Assembly: GCA_026874595.1 (NCBI GenBank)
Contig: CM049308.1
Span: 94,479,624-94,543,623 of the forward strand
Length of the DNA stretch: 64,000 bases
Reading direction: 5' to 3'
Origin: Sipunculus nudus
Lineage: Eukaryota > Annelida > Sipuncula > Golfingiida > Sipunculidae
Shown here: positions 60,101-64,000 of the stretch, piece by piece
Layout of the letters: every line of letters begins with the position of its first letter
How positions within the stretch are numbered: position 1 is the stretch's first letter
Notes under the pieces: model-generated
What the model saw: only the letters and a program-made list of their open reading frames with translations
Databases searched by the model: none
Told to the model about the DNA's origin: nothing
Program-made: the position numbers and the translations under genes

Positions 60101-62140
60101 TACAGGCACACTGATACACTAAGAGTCACAGCTGACCAAGTATCTACAAGCACACTGTTACACTAAGCAGTCACAGCTCACCAAGTATCTACAGGCACAC
60201 TGTCACACTAAGCAGTCACAGCTCACCAAGTATCTCCAGGCACACGCTTAAACTTAGCAACAGGAGAATAAAATATATATGATATTTTCATGTGTGATAG
60301 ATAATTATTAACTTGTAAGTAACATAAAAACCTCATCTTCCCCTCTGAACTTAAATTTCCTACATAATTTACATAAGCAAGTTACATCAAACATGAATAC
60401 AAATATAATTAACAACCGGACCTCACTTATCAAATGGAAGTGTGGTGAATCAATAGAATGTAGCGATATCTGTACAGACATCTTAGCCTTATGTAGAGTG
60501 AACTGATCCAAAACAGTTTAATCTGTAACTGAATGTTTAACATAGCCACTGGTCACATGATTCTGATTCACAAATCATAAAGAATTTACAAATTTCAAAA
60601 TTCAAGCAAGTGTCCAATTATATGCCATCATTTAATCAAATTAAATTATTGCATAGAGGGTTCATTAGAAGTGTAAATTAACATTTTTATCTTTCAGACT
60701 GAATAATTCTGAAGTTATATTATATAAATATGTTATATTTTTTCTAATCTAAAGAAGTCATCTAATGATAAGACATCTGAACTGATAAATATCAGATAAC
60801 ACATTGCCACAAGAGTAGTATATGTGGAGACTCACTTTGACTGGTGTTCAAATGGATAATCAGTGAGGGTCAGGTCAAACTGAGCGATCGTGTATGTGGT
60901 GAACATGCGCTTGGTTTTACACTTGATCACCAGCTGCAATGTACAATACAAGATCTCCATCGAATGCAATAAAAGTAAACAAATACTGCTTTATACAGTA
61001 ACCTTGCTCCTTATCAGCTTTAATTCTTGCAATATAACAACAGACATAGAAAGTAGAGAAAGTGAAGCTGTGTATAATAGTTCATATTATAGCCACCAGA
61101 TGGCATTACAATGTTCAACAACAATATCTCTGAACTCGCTATAACAATGGTTTCTGTTGTTAAAACCAAAGCAGACCATCAAGGCTTGTATAGCACAGTA
61201 TAAAGACAAAGTCAAACATAAATCAAAGCAGCACACACAAGACACAAACAAATAAAGAAATTATTCTGGTGCCACTTTTGCAATGTCTGTTGCTTGGTGA
61301 TGGTTTGTTACATCATTTAGCAGAGAAAATAAACAGTTTATCATACAATTTTAATCCAACTGACCTGACTTCACTGATTACAAATATTATATACTTTTGA
61401 GCACCCATGGAATCAAAGCCTTTTTGAGGACTTGGGAAAATAAATCTAAATATCAATACCTATGAATATCATATTTAGTACTCATGGGGACCCTGCATTT
61501 ATTATTATTCTGCATTTTCCAATAAATAACAAGTCCTTTCTAGTGTCCTGCACCAATGGCTACCCCCACCCCCTTTTTTCTTCCTGTGTCTTGTGTTTAA
61601 AAACAACAACACTATAACCATTACATGTTGACATAAGCATGTATGTACGAAAACACCCAGCAGCCTGTACTGATCCTGCCAGTACTACCACTGTTATATC
61701 TTTATATACAGCAGACAGTGAGGTTAAATCAGCATAGCTGGCCCATGTATTTGTCATTGTCAGGATGAGGTTTTAAGTCTGTAAACAATTTAAAGCTGTA
61801 TAACTGTTTGACCAATTTACTGCAAGGCCACACATACAGCATGAAGCTATAACAGATATTAATGTCTCATTAACAATGATGACTTGTTTATTTGTCGTTC
61901 TGGAAGGTCTCATGTAATTATATAATCTTCACCTTAATTCATTGAATAGACAGTGCCATCTACCTGTGTCCTGAATGAGTGACATGTGTGAGGTTTAACG
62001 CTGACTTACCACATCTCGCTTCAGATCATCTACTAACAGAGAACAAGTGTCTTGCCATTTCTGCGGACCTGATGTTGTGCGTGTGTGTTCTTTCTGGTCT
62101 CCTAGCACCAGGGAACAGTAGCGCTGGTCCTCGTTGAACA
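4877..62140 (-). CDS. Multi-C2-domain protein, 21 exons, 5' end beyond the window
   Basis: The gene runs right to left. Its exons are 62010-62140, 60836-60933, 59787-59923, 59243-59349, 58093-58176, 53685-53774, 53205-53337, 50209-50285, 43080-43115 (micro-exon), 40465-40525, 33698-33760, 28439-28578, 21696-21785, 14462-14551, 13865-13972, 13118-13323, 11507-11541, 9751-9859, 8940-9045, 8411-8522 and 4877-4959. All borders are AG/GT and all phases agree, so about 697 residues read without a stop until TGA. Visible domains: C-terminal half of a C2 (residues about 1-75), a complete C2 (about 123-245; loops with LALD, TSDPYC and YDWDGHD), a complete C2 (about 318-440; LVAKD, SDPFC, VWDKD, KKDFLG, then WYKLQR), a Ser/Arg-rich linker (about 446-562) and a degenerate C2-like end (563-697). 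C2 domains of this kind bind phospholipid membranes, often with Ca2+. The repeated C2 units joined by short beta-rich links resemble extended synaptotagmins/tricalbins; other multi-C2 families remain possible because the N-terminus (SMP or membrane segments) is not seen. Confidence 0.85.
5068..7894. repeat. Minisatellite, 31 bp unit, about 90 copies
   Basis: The unit has CATACTGACACCAGGACATA then CTGTATACTGT. Variant units (GTGTAGTGT, CACACTGTATACTTT, TATCCAATC) recur in fixed blocks, showing multi-unit duplications. It fills most of the last intron. Confidence 0.96.
7895..8410. other. Non-repetitive part of the last intron
   Basis: AT-rich sequence with A runs at about 8258-8290. No exon seen. 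Confidence 0.5.
8411..8522 (-). CDS. Exon 20: C-terminal C2-like domain, later strands
   Basis: The acceptor is TTGTGTTCCCAG and the donor is CTGGGAG|GTAAGA. It encodes VDRGEGVLQDSTIIFVIKHS then RRESIAQRGFQLQFILG. A strand-loop-strand pattern with LQDSTIIFVIKH matches the seventh to eighth strands of C2 folds. The loop 3 acidic pair is absent. Confidence 0.87.
8940..9045 (-). CDS. Exon 19: C-terminal C2-like domain, basic loop
   Basis: The acceptor is TTATTCTCTTCCAG and the donor is TTTGAT|GTGAGT. It encodes RPRLQQNRKPSKGRVIRKSG then HLESQRDLPLNLAFD: a very basic loop followed by a strand. A basic loop in a degenerate C2 could favour acidic lipids (inference). Confidence 0.85.
9560..9690. 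repeat. Short degraded AT-rich tandem repeat
   Basis: About four copies around CTGACTAAATAAAAATACAC, in the intron between exons 18 and 19. Confidence 0.7.
9751..9859 (-). CDS. Exon 18: first strands of C-terminal C2-like domain
   Basis: The acceptor is CATCCTTTCCAG and the donor is CTGGACAA|GTGAGC. It encodes GQQVGTKYFQVKGQVLSVRG then LTGGEGKIYCKIRLD. The two alternating hydrophobic strands look like a C2 start, but the loop 1 Asp residues are replaced by Gly/Glu. Confidence 0.85.
9860..11506. other. Intron 17, no further feature recognised
   Basis: AT-rich single-copy-looking sequence. Open frames here (for example 10395-10814 plus) carry no recognisable domain and have no good splice context. 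Confidence 0.5.
11507..11541 (-). CDS. Exon 17: short linker exon
   Basis: A 35-base exon between GTTTATTACAG and CGGACAG|GTGAGT. It encodes VSSLTSSLFRT, completing a Ser codon on its left and leaving one base for a Gly codon on its right. Both joins fit. Confidence 0.78.
11795..12980. repeat. Minisatellite, 49 bp unit, about 24 copies
   Basis: Units contain CAGAATGGATAATTACCATG then GAAAGCCACATACAGATAGA. Divergence rises toward the exon 16 side. No match to either flanking splice site was seen. Confidence 0.95.
13118..13323 (-). CDS. Exon 16: Ser/Arg-rich linker
   Basis: The acceptor is TCTTTACTGAAG and the donor is GAATC|GTAAGTT. The 206-base exon begins in phase 0 and ends with two bases of a Ser codon. 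It encodes INGKARRDDKHSTSAPERSA, then RRSSSVASLRSSNKNAFVRS, with several R-R-x-S-type sites that basophilic kinases could phosphorylate (inference). The acceptor has a weak pyrimidine tract, but phase agreement on both sides supports the exon. The open frame on the opposite strand here is a shadow. Confidence 0.8.
13865..13972 (-). CDS. Exon 15: disordered linker
   Basis: The acceptor is GTTTCTTCTTAG and the donor is AGTATACAG|GTACGA; it is 108 bases, phase 0. It encodes PSTPNSVSVTNDTVVPPPII then EEEDDAFKKNTVPSIQ: Ser/Thr/Pro then acidic, no fold recognised. Confidence 0.82.
14462..14551 (-). CDS. Exon 14: last strand of third C2 domain
   Basis: The acceptor is TTGTGTGTGTTACAG and the donor is AGTCAG|GTAAAG; it is 90 bases, phase 0. 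It encodes ESRWYKLQRIESGQLQLYIQ then LMSEEHPPSQ. W-Y-K-L followed by G-x-L-x-L is the standard last strand of C2 domains. The intron just before it has GTATCATGTCTCCTTGTG in common with the 48 bp array at 16308-21415. Confidence 0.93.
15088..15119. repeat. (TA)n microsatellite
   Basis: About 16 TA dinucleotides, inside dispersed element copy A. Confidence 0.95.
15219..15500. repeat. Tandem duplication, 145 bp period
   Basis: TGCTCTCCCCATACTGGCAA occurs at 15231 and 15376, with matching flanks. Internal expansion of dispersed element copy A. Confidence 0.9.
16308..21415. repeat. Minisatellite, 48 bp unit, about 105 copies
   Basis: The unit has ACAGTCATCACAAGGAGACA, TGATACAGACATCACATGTG and TTTGATTA. 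The 48 bp length is a multiple of three, so long meaningless open frames result on the minus strand. A 1722 bp block of units is duplicated (marker CCAAGAACATGATACAGAC at 17801 and 19523). Confidence 0.98.
21696..21785 (-). CDS. Exon 13: loop 3 of third C2 domain
   Basis: The acceptor is TCTCTGACTTAG and the donor is ACTAAG|GTGAGTC; it is 90 bases, phase 0. It encodes VVWDKDPFFKKDFLGSITFT then VEELKRHNTK. W-D-K-D and K-K-D-F-L-G supply the loop 3 acidic residues; with AKD and SDPF the usual Ca2+-binding set is complete. Confidence 0.96.
22079..28436. repeat. Minisatellite, 30 bp unit, about 210 copies
   Basis: Units are ATGGCTGGTGACAGAGTGAG plus ACAGGTCAGG, with an ATGTTTGGTGACAG variant dominating after about 26 kb. 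A block at 23926-24795 is repeated at 24796-25665, offset 870 bp (29 units). On the gene's strand the array begins about four bases after the exon 12 donor. Confidence 0.98.
28439..28578 (-). CDS. Exon 12: core of third C2 domain
   Basis: The acceptor is GTGTTTTTCAG|GGTTCAGTG and the donor is GGAGATT|GTGGGT. It encodes FSDPFCEVRVGNERKFTSSI, KRKTLNPVWDEWVTLQ and EQMEI. S-D-P-F and L-N-P-V-W-D-E-W are diagnostic for C2 domains. The acceptor and exon start are tandemly duplicated upstream (28580-28690), and the 30 bp array starts four bases into the downstream intron. Confidence 0.96.
28580..28690 (-). repeat. Acceptor-derived short tandem repeat, about 53 bp unit
   Basis: Two degraded copies of TTTCAGGGTTCAGTGA (the exon 12 acceptor and first exon bases) lie just upstream of the real one. 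A further remnant (CACTAAACCCTAAATATA) is at about 33537, on the far side of the 28.7-33.4 kb element, so that element landed inside this array. Confidence 0.8.
28690..33418. mobile_element. Dispersed element family L, copy 1 (interrupted)
   Basis: It starts near GAGGCCTAATGCGAATCTGT and ends GCTCATGGGTTCGCTAAA. A second copy lies at 54236-56627. Shared blocks include CTTGACCTGCACCTGGCTAG and AGGTGGCGCCACC. Copy 1 is split by another element at 29493-32523. No coding sequence is seen. Confidence 0.7.
29493..32523. mobile_element. Dispersed element with GCTCAGCTGA-type ends, copy B, nested in family L copy 1
   Basis: It starts CAAGTGACCCATGGGTCATG then ACGCTCAGCTGA and ends CAGTCAGCTGAGCTAAAA. 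The borders are fixed by the empty site at 55550/55551, where GATGCTGATAA runs straight into ACTGGGGCC. It contains at least four modules of about 340 bp and several of about 150-280 bp, each carrying a GGTGGCGCCACC palindrome or a variant of it. Non-autonomous. Confidence 0.75.
33590..33692 (-). repeat. Short tandem repeat next to exon 11 donor
   Basis: Degenerate units of about 20 bp, such as GAACCTAGAGGCACTCAGAA and GAGATACTCAGAACC, end about six bases from the donor. Confidence 0.7.
33698..33760 (-). CDS. Exon 11: first strand of third C2 domain
   Basis: The acceptor is ATTTGTTGCAG and the donor is AATG|GTAAGG. It encodes HGIMELNIIKAKELVAKDSN: the C2 opening strand followed by loop 1 with the first Ca2+-ligand Asp (AKD). 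The phase joins exons 10 and 12 cleanly. Confidence 0.92.
33800..36070. repeat. Minisatellite, 31 bp unit, about 72 copies
   Basis: Units have GACCAGTCAGCTACAGTAAC then AGATTACTGAG. On the gene's strand each contains CTGTTACTGTAG and CTGAC, resembling an acceptor and a branch site, but no clear match to the exon 11 acceptor was found. Confidence 0.96.
36340..37350. repeat. Minisatellite, 24 bp unit, about 40 copies
   Basis: Units are GTTGATAACCTGTGACTGTA plus CTGT, with CAACCAGTGACTG variants. Same intron as the 31 bp and 51/54 bp arrays. Confidence 0.95.
37370..40464 (-). repeat. Donor-derived minisatellite, 54 bp (and 51 bp) unit, about 57 copies
   Basis: On the minus strand the units read GGAGACATCATATCACTGGG, then CGAGTACAGTCATGGTAAAG and TAAGTACATATATA. 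This is the last 19 bases of exon 10, its donor and the first intron bases, repeated. Most copies have GCGAGT where the real donor has GTGAGT, but each also carries an internal AAAGTAAGT. The exon's frame stays open through nearly the whole array. A 483 bp block is duplicated (ACCAATCTAGTGATATG at 38401 and 38884). Confidence 0.95.
40465..40525 (-). CDS. Exon 10: linker before third C2 domain
   Basis: The acceptor is CTGACTACAG and the donor is TCACTGG|GTGAGTAC. It encodes MKPIKKSLSSQASIGDIISL, basic then serine-rich. The terminal GGAGACATCATATCACTGG plus the donor is repeated as the 51/54 bp unit of the adjoining array. Beyond the donor, the exon's frame continues open for about 1000 codons, to 37400. 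Confidence 0.85.
40526..43079. other. Intron 9, mostly non-repetitive
   Basis: AT-rich; it holds the tRNA-like element at 41922-42010 and a 12-base G run at about 42813. No other exon recognised. Confidence 0.5.
41922..42010 (-). mobile_element. tRNA-derived SINE-like relic
   Basis: On the minus strand TAGTGGTTAAGG resembles a box A and, about 30 bases on, CTTCAAACCC resembles a box B, with tRNA-like spacing. There is no clear acceptor stem or CCA, so a SINE head is more likely than a working tRNA. Confidence 0.5.
43080..43115 (-). CDS. Micro-exon 9: acidic linker piece
   Basis: A 36-base exon between CGCATGCAG and GGACAA|GTAAGTC. It encodes SDEEEYVLVDGQ, phase 0 on both sides, so it fits between exons 8 and 10 without changing frame. 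The donor is a perfect GTAAGT, but the pyrimidine tract before the acceptor is weak. It may be a cassette exon or a false call. Confidence 0.55.
43297..45068. mobile_element. Dispersed element with GCTCAGCTGA-type ends, copy C
   Basis: It starts GGGCCCATGGTTCACATCGC then TCAGCTGAATT and ends with GGATGG/GACGGCCGGACAAC runs then TAGTCAGCTGAGCTATAA. It is about 1.8 kb, AT-rich, with a GA-rich stretch at about 44145-44205. No coding capacity. Confidence 0.65.
45150..45625. repeat. Degenerate minisatellite, about 27 bp unit
   Basis: Units of the type GTGATCCATATTACAGTCAG plus AGCAGTT, about 17 copies, with many substitutions and small gaps. Confidence 0.9.
45626..46328. other. Non-repetitive part of intron 8
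   Basis: No exon recognised; the open frame at 45931-46221 (plus) has no recognisable domain. Confidence 0.45.
46329..50208 (-). repeat. Donor-derived minisatellite, 57 bp unit, about 68 copies
   Basis: On the minus strand each unit holds CACCATCACCAAGATG|GTAYGTAACACTTTG. This is the exon 8 end (ATCACAAAGATG) and its donor repeated. Most copies keep GTATGT or GTACGT, both plausible donors. The unit is 19 codons and open in the exon's frame; the first stop comes from a rare variant with ACTTAATG on the plus strand. Confidence 0.96.
50209..50285 (-). CDS. Exon 8: linker
   Basis: The acceptor is TTATTTTCTCCTAG and the donor is AAGATG|GTACGT. It encodes LMKHNTPSMAQYEVQDKNKN then IITKM. The exon end and donor are repeated as the 57 bp unit of the array at 46329-50208. 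Read through the donor, the frame stays open for about 18 units, to roughly 49201. Confidence 0.85.
50490..53204 (-). repeat. Donor-derived minisatellite, 55 bp unit, about 50 copies
   Basis: On the minus strand each unit holds CTGTATCCAGGGCAG|GTCAG, identical to the exon 7 end and donor, followed by TACACCACACAAATCTGTTC-like intron sequence. Units also carry the inverted repeat ACAGATGATCTGT. A 1284 bp higher-order shift carries 50 exon bases to 51921-51970. Confidence 0.96.
51921..51970 (-). pseudogene. Duplicated 3' end of exon 7 inside its own intron
   Basis: Fifty bases matching 53205-53254 exactly, followed by the same GTCAGTAC donor. There is no acceptor in front; the copy is fused to an array unit (CAACCAAA then AGATTTGTGTGG), so it should not be spliced as an exon on its own. 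Confidence 0.88.
53205..53337 (-). CDS. Exon 7: end of second C2 domain
   Basis: The acceptor is GACACCAG|GAGGAG and the donor is CCAGGGCAG|GTCAGTAC. It encodes EEPCVVRRCLALGYNV, then LGSLVVSAVFRPV, the closing strand of a C2 unit. The last 50 bases of this exon also occur at 51921-51970 inside the downstream intron, and its final bases plus the donor form the 55 bp unit of that intron's array. Confidence 0.85.
53338..53684. other. Short intron 6
   Basis: 347 bases of AT-rich sequence between exons 6 and 7, free of repeats. Confidence 0.7.
53685..53774 (-). CDS. Exon 6: Ca2+-loop 3 of second C2 domain
   Basis: The acceptor is TTTGTTACAG and the donor is TCTCCT|GTAAGT; it is 90 bases, phase 0. 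It encodes TILSFIIYDWDGHDASESDF then LGSAFVVLSP. The D-W-D and S-D-F-L-G pattern is the canonical C2 loop 3, so the acidic residues expected for Ca2+ binding are present. Confidence 0.92.
53846..54115 (+). mobile_element. tRNA-derived SINE
   Basis: TGGCTCAGGGGG fits the polymerase III box A and GGTTTGAATCTC a near-perfect box B, about 40 bases apart. A tRNA-unrelated body of about 200 bases follows. The call rests on the promoter boxes; the family is not identified. Confidence 0.75.
54236..56627. mobile_element. Dispersed element family L, copy 2 (uninterrupted)
   Basis: It starts AGGCCTAATGTGAACCTGTG and ends GCTCACAGATTCGCTAAA. Collinear with 28690-33418, it lacks the nested element of copy 1 and retains about 220 bp near its right end that copy 1 has lost. 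Non-coding. Confidence 0.7.
56628..58092. other. Remainder of intron 5
   Basis: AT-rich, no repeat array and no exon recognised. Confidence 0.5.
58093..58176 (-). CDS. Exon 5: middle of second C2 domain
   Basis: The acceptor is CATCTTTCAG|GTAAAG and the donor is ACCAAG|GTATGT; the exon is 84 bases, phase 0 on both sides. It encodes VKTTHYVCGTRNPRWETSAE then FLVGDFTK, the N-P-x-W strand of C2 domains. Its acceptor and first bases are the seed of the adjoining 37 bp array at 58177-59118. Confidence 0.92.
58177..59118 (-). repeat. Acceptor-derived minisatellite, 37 bp unit, about 25 copies
   Basis: On the minus strand units read TTGATTGTCTTTGTAG|GTGA then AGACAACATGTTATGTC. The real exon 5 start is TTGATCATCTTTCAG|GTAAA then GACAACACATTATGT. 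The array therefore repeats the pyrimidine tract, the AG and the first 20 or so exon bases, and directly abuts the exon. Confidence 0.94.
59243..59349 (-). CDS. Exon 4: start of second C2 domain
   Basis: The acceptor is ATGTTTTTGTAG and the donor is CACAAG|GTAGGA. It encodes VAGVMYVCIHEANNLLALDR and TGTSDPYCILFNNGHK. This is the classic C2 opening: hydrophobic strand, A-x-N-L, then loop 1 with Asp residues in LALD and SDPY. This exon and the next three make a complete C2 domain. Confidence 0.92.
59787..59923 (-). CDS. Exon 3: linker between first and second C2 domains
   Basis: The acceptor is GATCACTCTACAG and the donor is GAAG|GTCAGGC. It encodes a charged, Lys/Glu-rich stretch, then LDLQMTYTPLPPINLE. 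A strand of the form L-x-Y-x-P closing one C2 before the next is familiar from E-Syt/tricalbin proteins. Phases agree on both sides. Confidence 0.8.
59990..60245. repeat. Minisatellite, about 40 bp unit, six copies
   Basis: Units contain CAGTCACAGCTCACCAAGTA then TCTACAGGCACACTGTTACA. It lies about 65 bases upstream of the exon 3 acceptor; no clear match to it. Confidence 0.92.
60836..60933 (-). CDS. Exon 2: last strands of first C2 domain
   Basis: The acceptor is ACATTGCAG and the donor is CAGTCAAA|GTGAGTC. It begins in phase 0 and ends with two bases of an Asn codon completed by exon 3. It encodes LVIKCKTKRMFTTYTIAQFD and then LTLTDYPFEHQS. The usual Asp pair of C2 loop 3 is missing, so this first C2 is probably Ca2+-independent (inference). 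Confidence 0.82.
60934..62009. other. Intron 1, non-repetitive
   Basis: AT-rich with no exon, array or dispersed element recognised. Confidence 0.5.
62010..62140 (-). CDS. Exon 1 of the visible gene: back half of first C2 domain
   Basis: The acceptor is CTGTTCTGCAG and the donor is GATGTG|GTAAGTC. The exon starts with the last two bases of a split codon and ends in phase 0. It encodes FNEDQRYCSLVLGDQ and further on WQDTCSLLVDDLKRDV, the pattern of C2 beta strands (surface loop, then a Trp-containing strand). The preceding exon is not in the window. Confidence 0.8.
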
Positions 62141-62439
62141 CTGCAGAACAGTAAAGAGATGGCTTCATAAGGTATGCCAGTGAAAAAAAAAACATGACTT
62201 CCAAGTTAATCATGGCTTCATAAAGTACTCCAGTGAAAAAACATGACTTAAAAGTTAATCATGTTTAATACTACCTTAAAAAGTTAAGATGAATTAAAAC
62301 ATCTTGGTCCTAAAATTATCCTTGCCAGACTTACTAGGAATTGAATAAGCAGTGAACTTTATTATAAAATCATGTTGTTCTATAAATATTCAGACAAAGT
62401 GAAAATACAGTTTGACACTCTTTGTCTCCGTGTCTTACC

Positions 62440-64000
62440 TCTTCTGTGTAGGTACCTATCATTCTGTATTAAGTAAACCCTGTCTCTCCTTTGTAGGTGC
62501 ATATCCTCCTGTGTTTAGTGCACCCGTCTCTACTTGTCTCTACCTTGTAGGTACATATCCACCTGTGTTTAGTGCACCTTGTCTCGACCTTGTAGGTACA
62601 TATCCACCTGTGTTTAGTGCACCCTGTCTCTACTTTGTAGGTACATATCCTCCTGTGTTTAGTGCACCATGTCTCTACTTTGTAGGTACATATCCACCTG
62701 TGTTTAGTGCACCGTGTCTCTACTTTGTAGGTACATATCCTCCTGTGTTTAGTGCACCGTGTCTCTACTTTGTAGGTACATATCCACCTGTGTTTAGTGC
62801 ACCATGTCTCTACTTTGTAGGTACATATCCACCTGTGTTTAGTGCACCCGTCTCTACTTGTCTCTACCTTGTAGGTACATATCCACCTGTGTTTAGTGCA
62901 CCCTGTCTCTACTTGTCTCTACTTTGTAGGTACATATCCACCTGTGTTTAGTGCACCCTGTCTCTCCTTTGTAGGTGCATATCCTCCTGTGTTTAGTGCA
63001 CCGTGTCTCTCCTTTGTAGGTGCATATCCTCCTGTGTTTAGTGCACCCTGTCTCTACTTGTCTCTACTTTGTAGGTACATATCCACCTGTGTTTAGTGCA
63101 CCCTGTCTCTCCTTTGTAGGTGCATATCCTCCTGTGTTTAGTGCACCGTGTCTCTCCTTTGTAGGTGCATATCCTCCTGTGTTTAGTGCACCCTGTCTCT
63201 ACTTGTCTCTACTTTGTAGGTACATATCCACCTGTGTTTAGTGCACCCTGTCTCTACTTGTCTCTACTTTGTAGGTACATATCCACCTGTGTTTAGTGCA
63301 CCCTGTCTCTCCTTTGTAGGTGCATATCCTCCTGTGTTTAGTGCACCGTGTCTCTCCTTTGTAGGTGCATATCCTCCTGTGTTTAGTGCACCCGTCTCTA
63401 CTTGTCTCTTCCTTGTAGGTACATATCCACCTGTGTTTAGTGCACCCTGTCTCTACTTGTCTCTACTTTGTAGGTACATATCCACCTGTGTTTAGTGCAC
63501 CCTGTCTCTCCTTTGTAGGTGCATATCCTCCTGTGTTTAGTGCACCGTGTCTCTCCTTTGTAGGTGCATATCCTCCTGTGTTTAGTGCACCCTGTCTCTA
63601 CTTGTCTCTACTTTGTAGGTACATATCGACCTGTGTTTAGTGCACCCTGTCTCTCCTTTGTAGGGACATATCCACCTGTGTTAAGTGCACCGTGTCTCTA
63701 CTTTGTAGGTACATATCCTCCTGTGTTTAGTGCACCCTGTCTCTACTTTGTAGGTACATATCCACCTGTGTTTAGTGCACCCTGTCTCTACTTGTCTCTA
63801 CTTTGTAGGTACATATCCTCCTGTGTTTAGTGCACCGTGTCTCTACTTTGTAGGTACATATCCTCCTGTGTTTAGTGCACCGTGTCTCTACTTTGTAGGT
63901 ACATATCCTCCTGTGTTTAGTGCACCATGTCTCTACTTGTCTCTACCTTGTAGGTACATATCCTCCTGTGTTTAGTGCACCATGTCTCTACTTTGTAGGT
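62440..64000. repeat. Minisatellite, 45 bp unit plus longer variants, running off the window
   Basis: Units contain CTCTACTTTGTAGGTACATA then TCCTCCTGTGTTTAGTGCAC; longer variants repeat TCTCTACTTG. The 45 bp length gives open frames on the plus strand that are not genes. The array does not match the exon 1 acceptor, so any splice-site seed would be the exon beyond 64000. Confidence 0.96.

Noticed and set aside
62412..63975. Plus-strand frames with FVGTYPPVFSAPCLY repeats
   Set aside because: Product of the 45 bp minisatellite; many overlapping frames with the same content and no domain.

Overview
This is eukaryotic genomic DNA with large introns, most likely from a mollusc and probably a bivalve. 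The AT-rich background, the dispersed elements that end in runs of GGACGG/GCCGGAC followed by CAGCTGAGCTAAAA, and the load of minisatellites fit that group. The species call is inference. Nothing bacterial, viral or organellar was seen. || One gene explains all the coding sequence I can support. It lies on the minus strand, enters from beyond the right edge, and ends at a TGA at 4877-4879. I assembled 21 exons by eye (62010-62140 down to 4877-4959). Each has AG/GT-type borders, and every junction keeps the reading frame, giving about 697 visible residues plus one split codon. The product is a multi-C2-domain protein: the back half of one C2 domain, two complete C2 domains with acidic Ca2+-loop residues, a Ser/Arg-rich linker, and a degenerate C-terminal C2-like domain. 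The layout recalls extended synaptotagmins and tricalbins (lipid-transfer tethers at membrane contact sites), but the N-terminal part that would settle this is outside the window. || About half of the window is tandem repeat, almost all of it inside this gene's introns: arrays with units of 24, 27, 30, 31, 37, 45, 48, 49, 51/54, 55 and 57 bp, some with higher-order duplications (1722, 1284, 870 and 483 bp). The main finding is that several arrays are built from the gene's own splice junctions. The 55, 57 and 54 bp arrays each start at a 5' splice site and repeat the exon end plus the donor some 50-70 times. The 37 bp array and a short 3-copy array repeat a 3' splice site plus the exon start. 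The 30 bp array starts about four bases into its intron. In the 57 and 51/54 bp arrays the unit is a multiple of three and free of stops in the exon's frame, so use of a downstream duplicated donor would add whole 17-19 residue blocks to the protein. || The remaining introns hold dispersed elements: three copies of a family with GCTCAGCTGA-type inverted ends (14.64-16.14, 29.49-32.52 and 43.30-45.07 kb), two copies of a second family (28.69-33.42 and 54.24-56.63 kb), and two tRNA-derived SINE-like elements. The 29.5 kb element sits inside one copy of the second family, and the 54-56 kb copy preserves the matching empty site, which fixes the insertion borders. The long open frames inside the arrays are products of unit length and are not annotated as genes.
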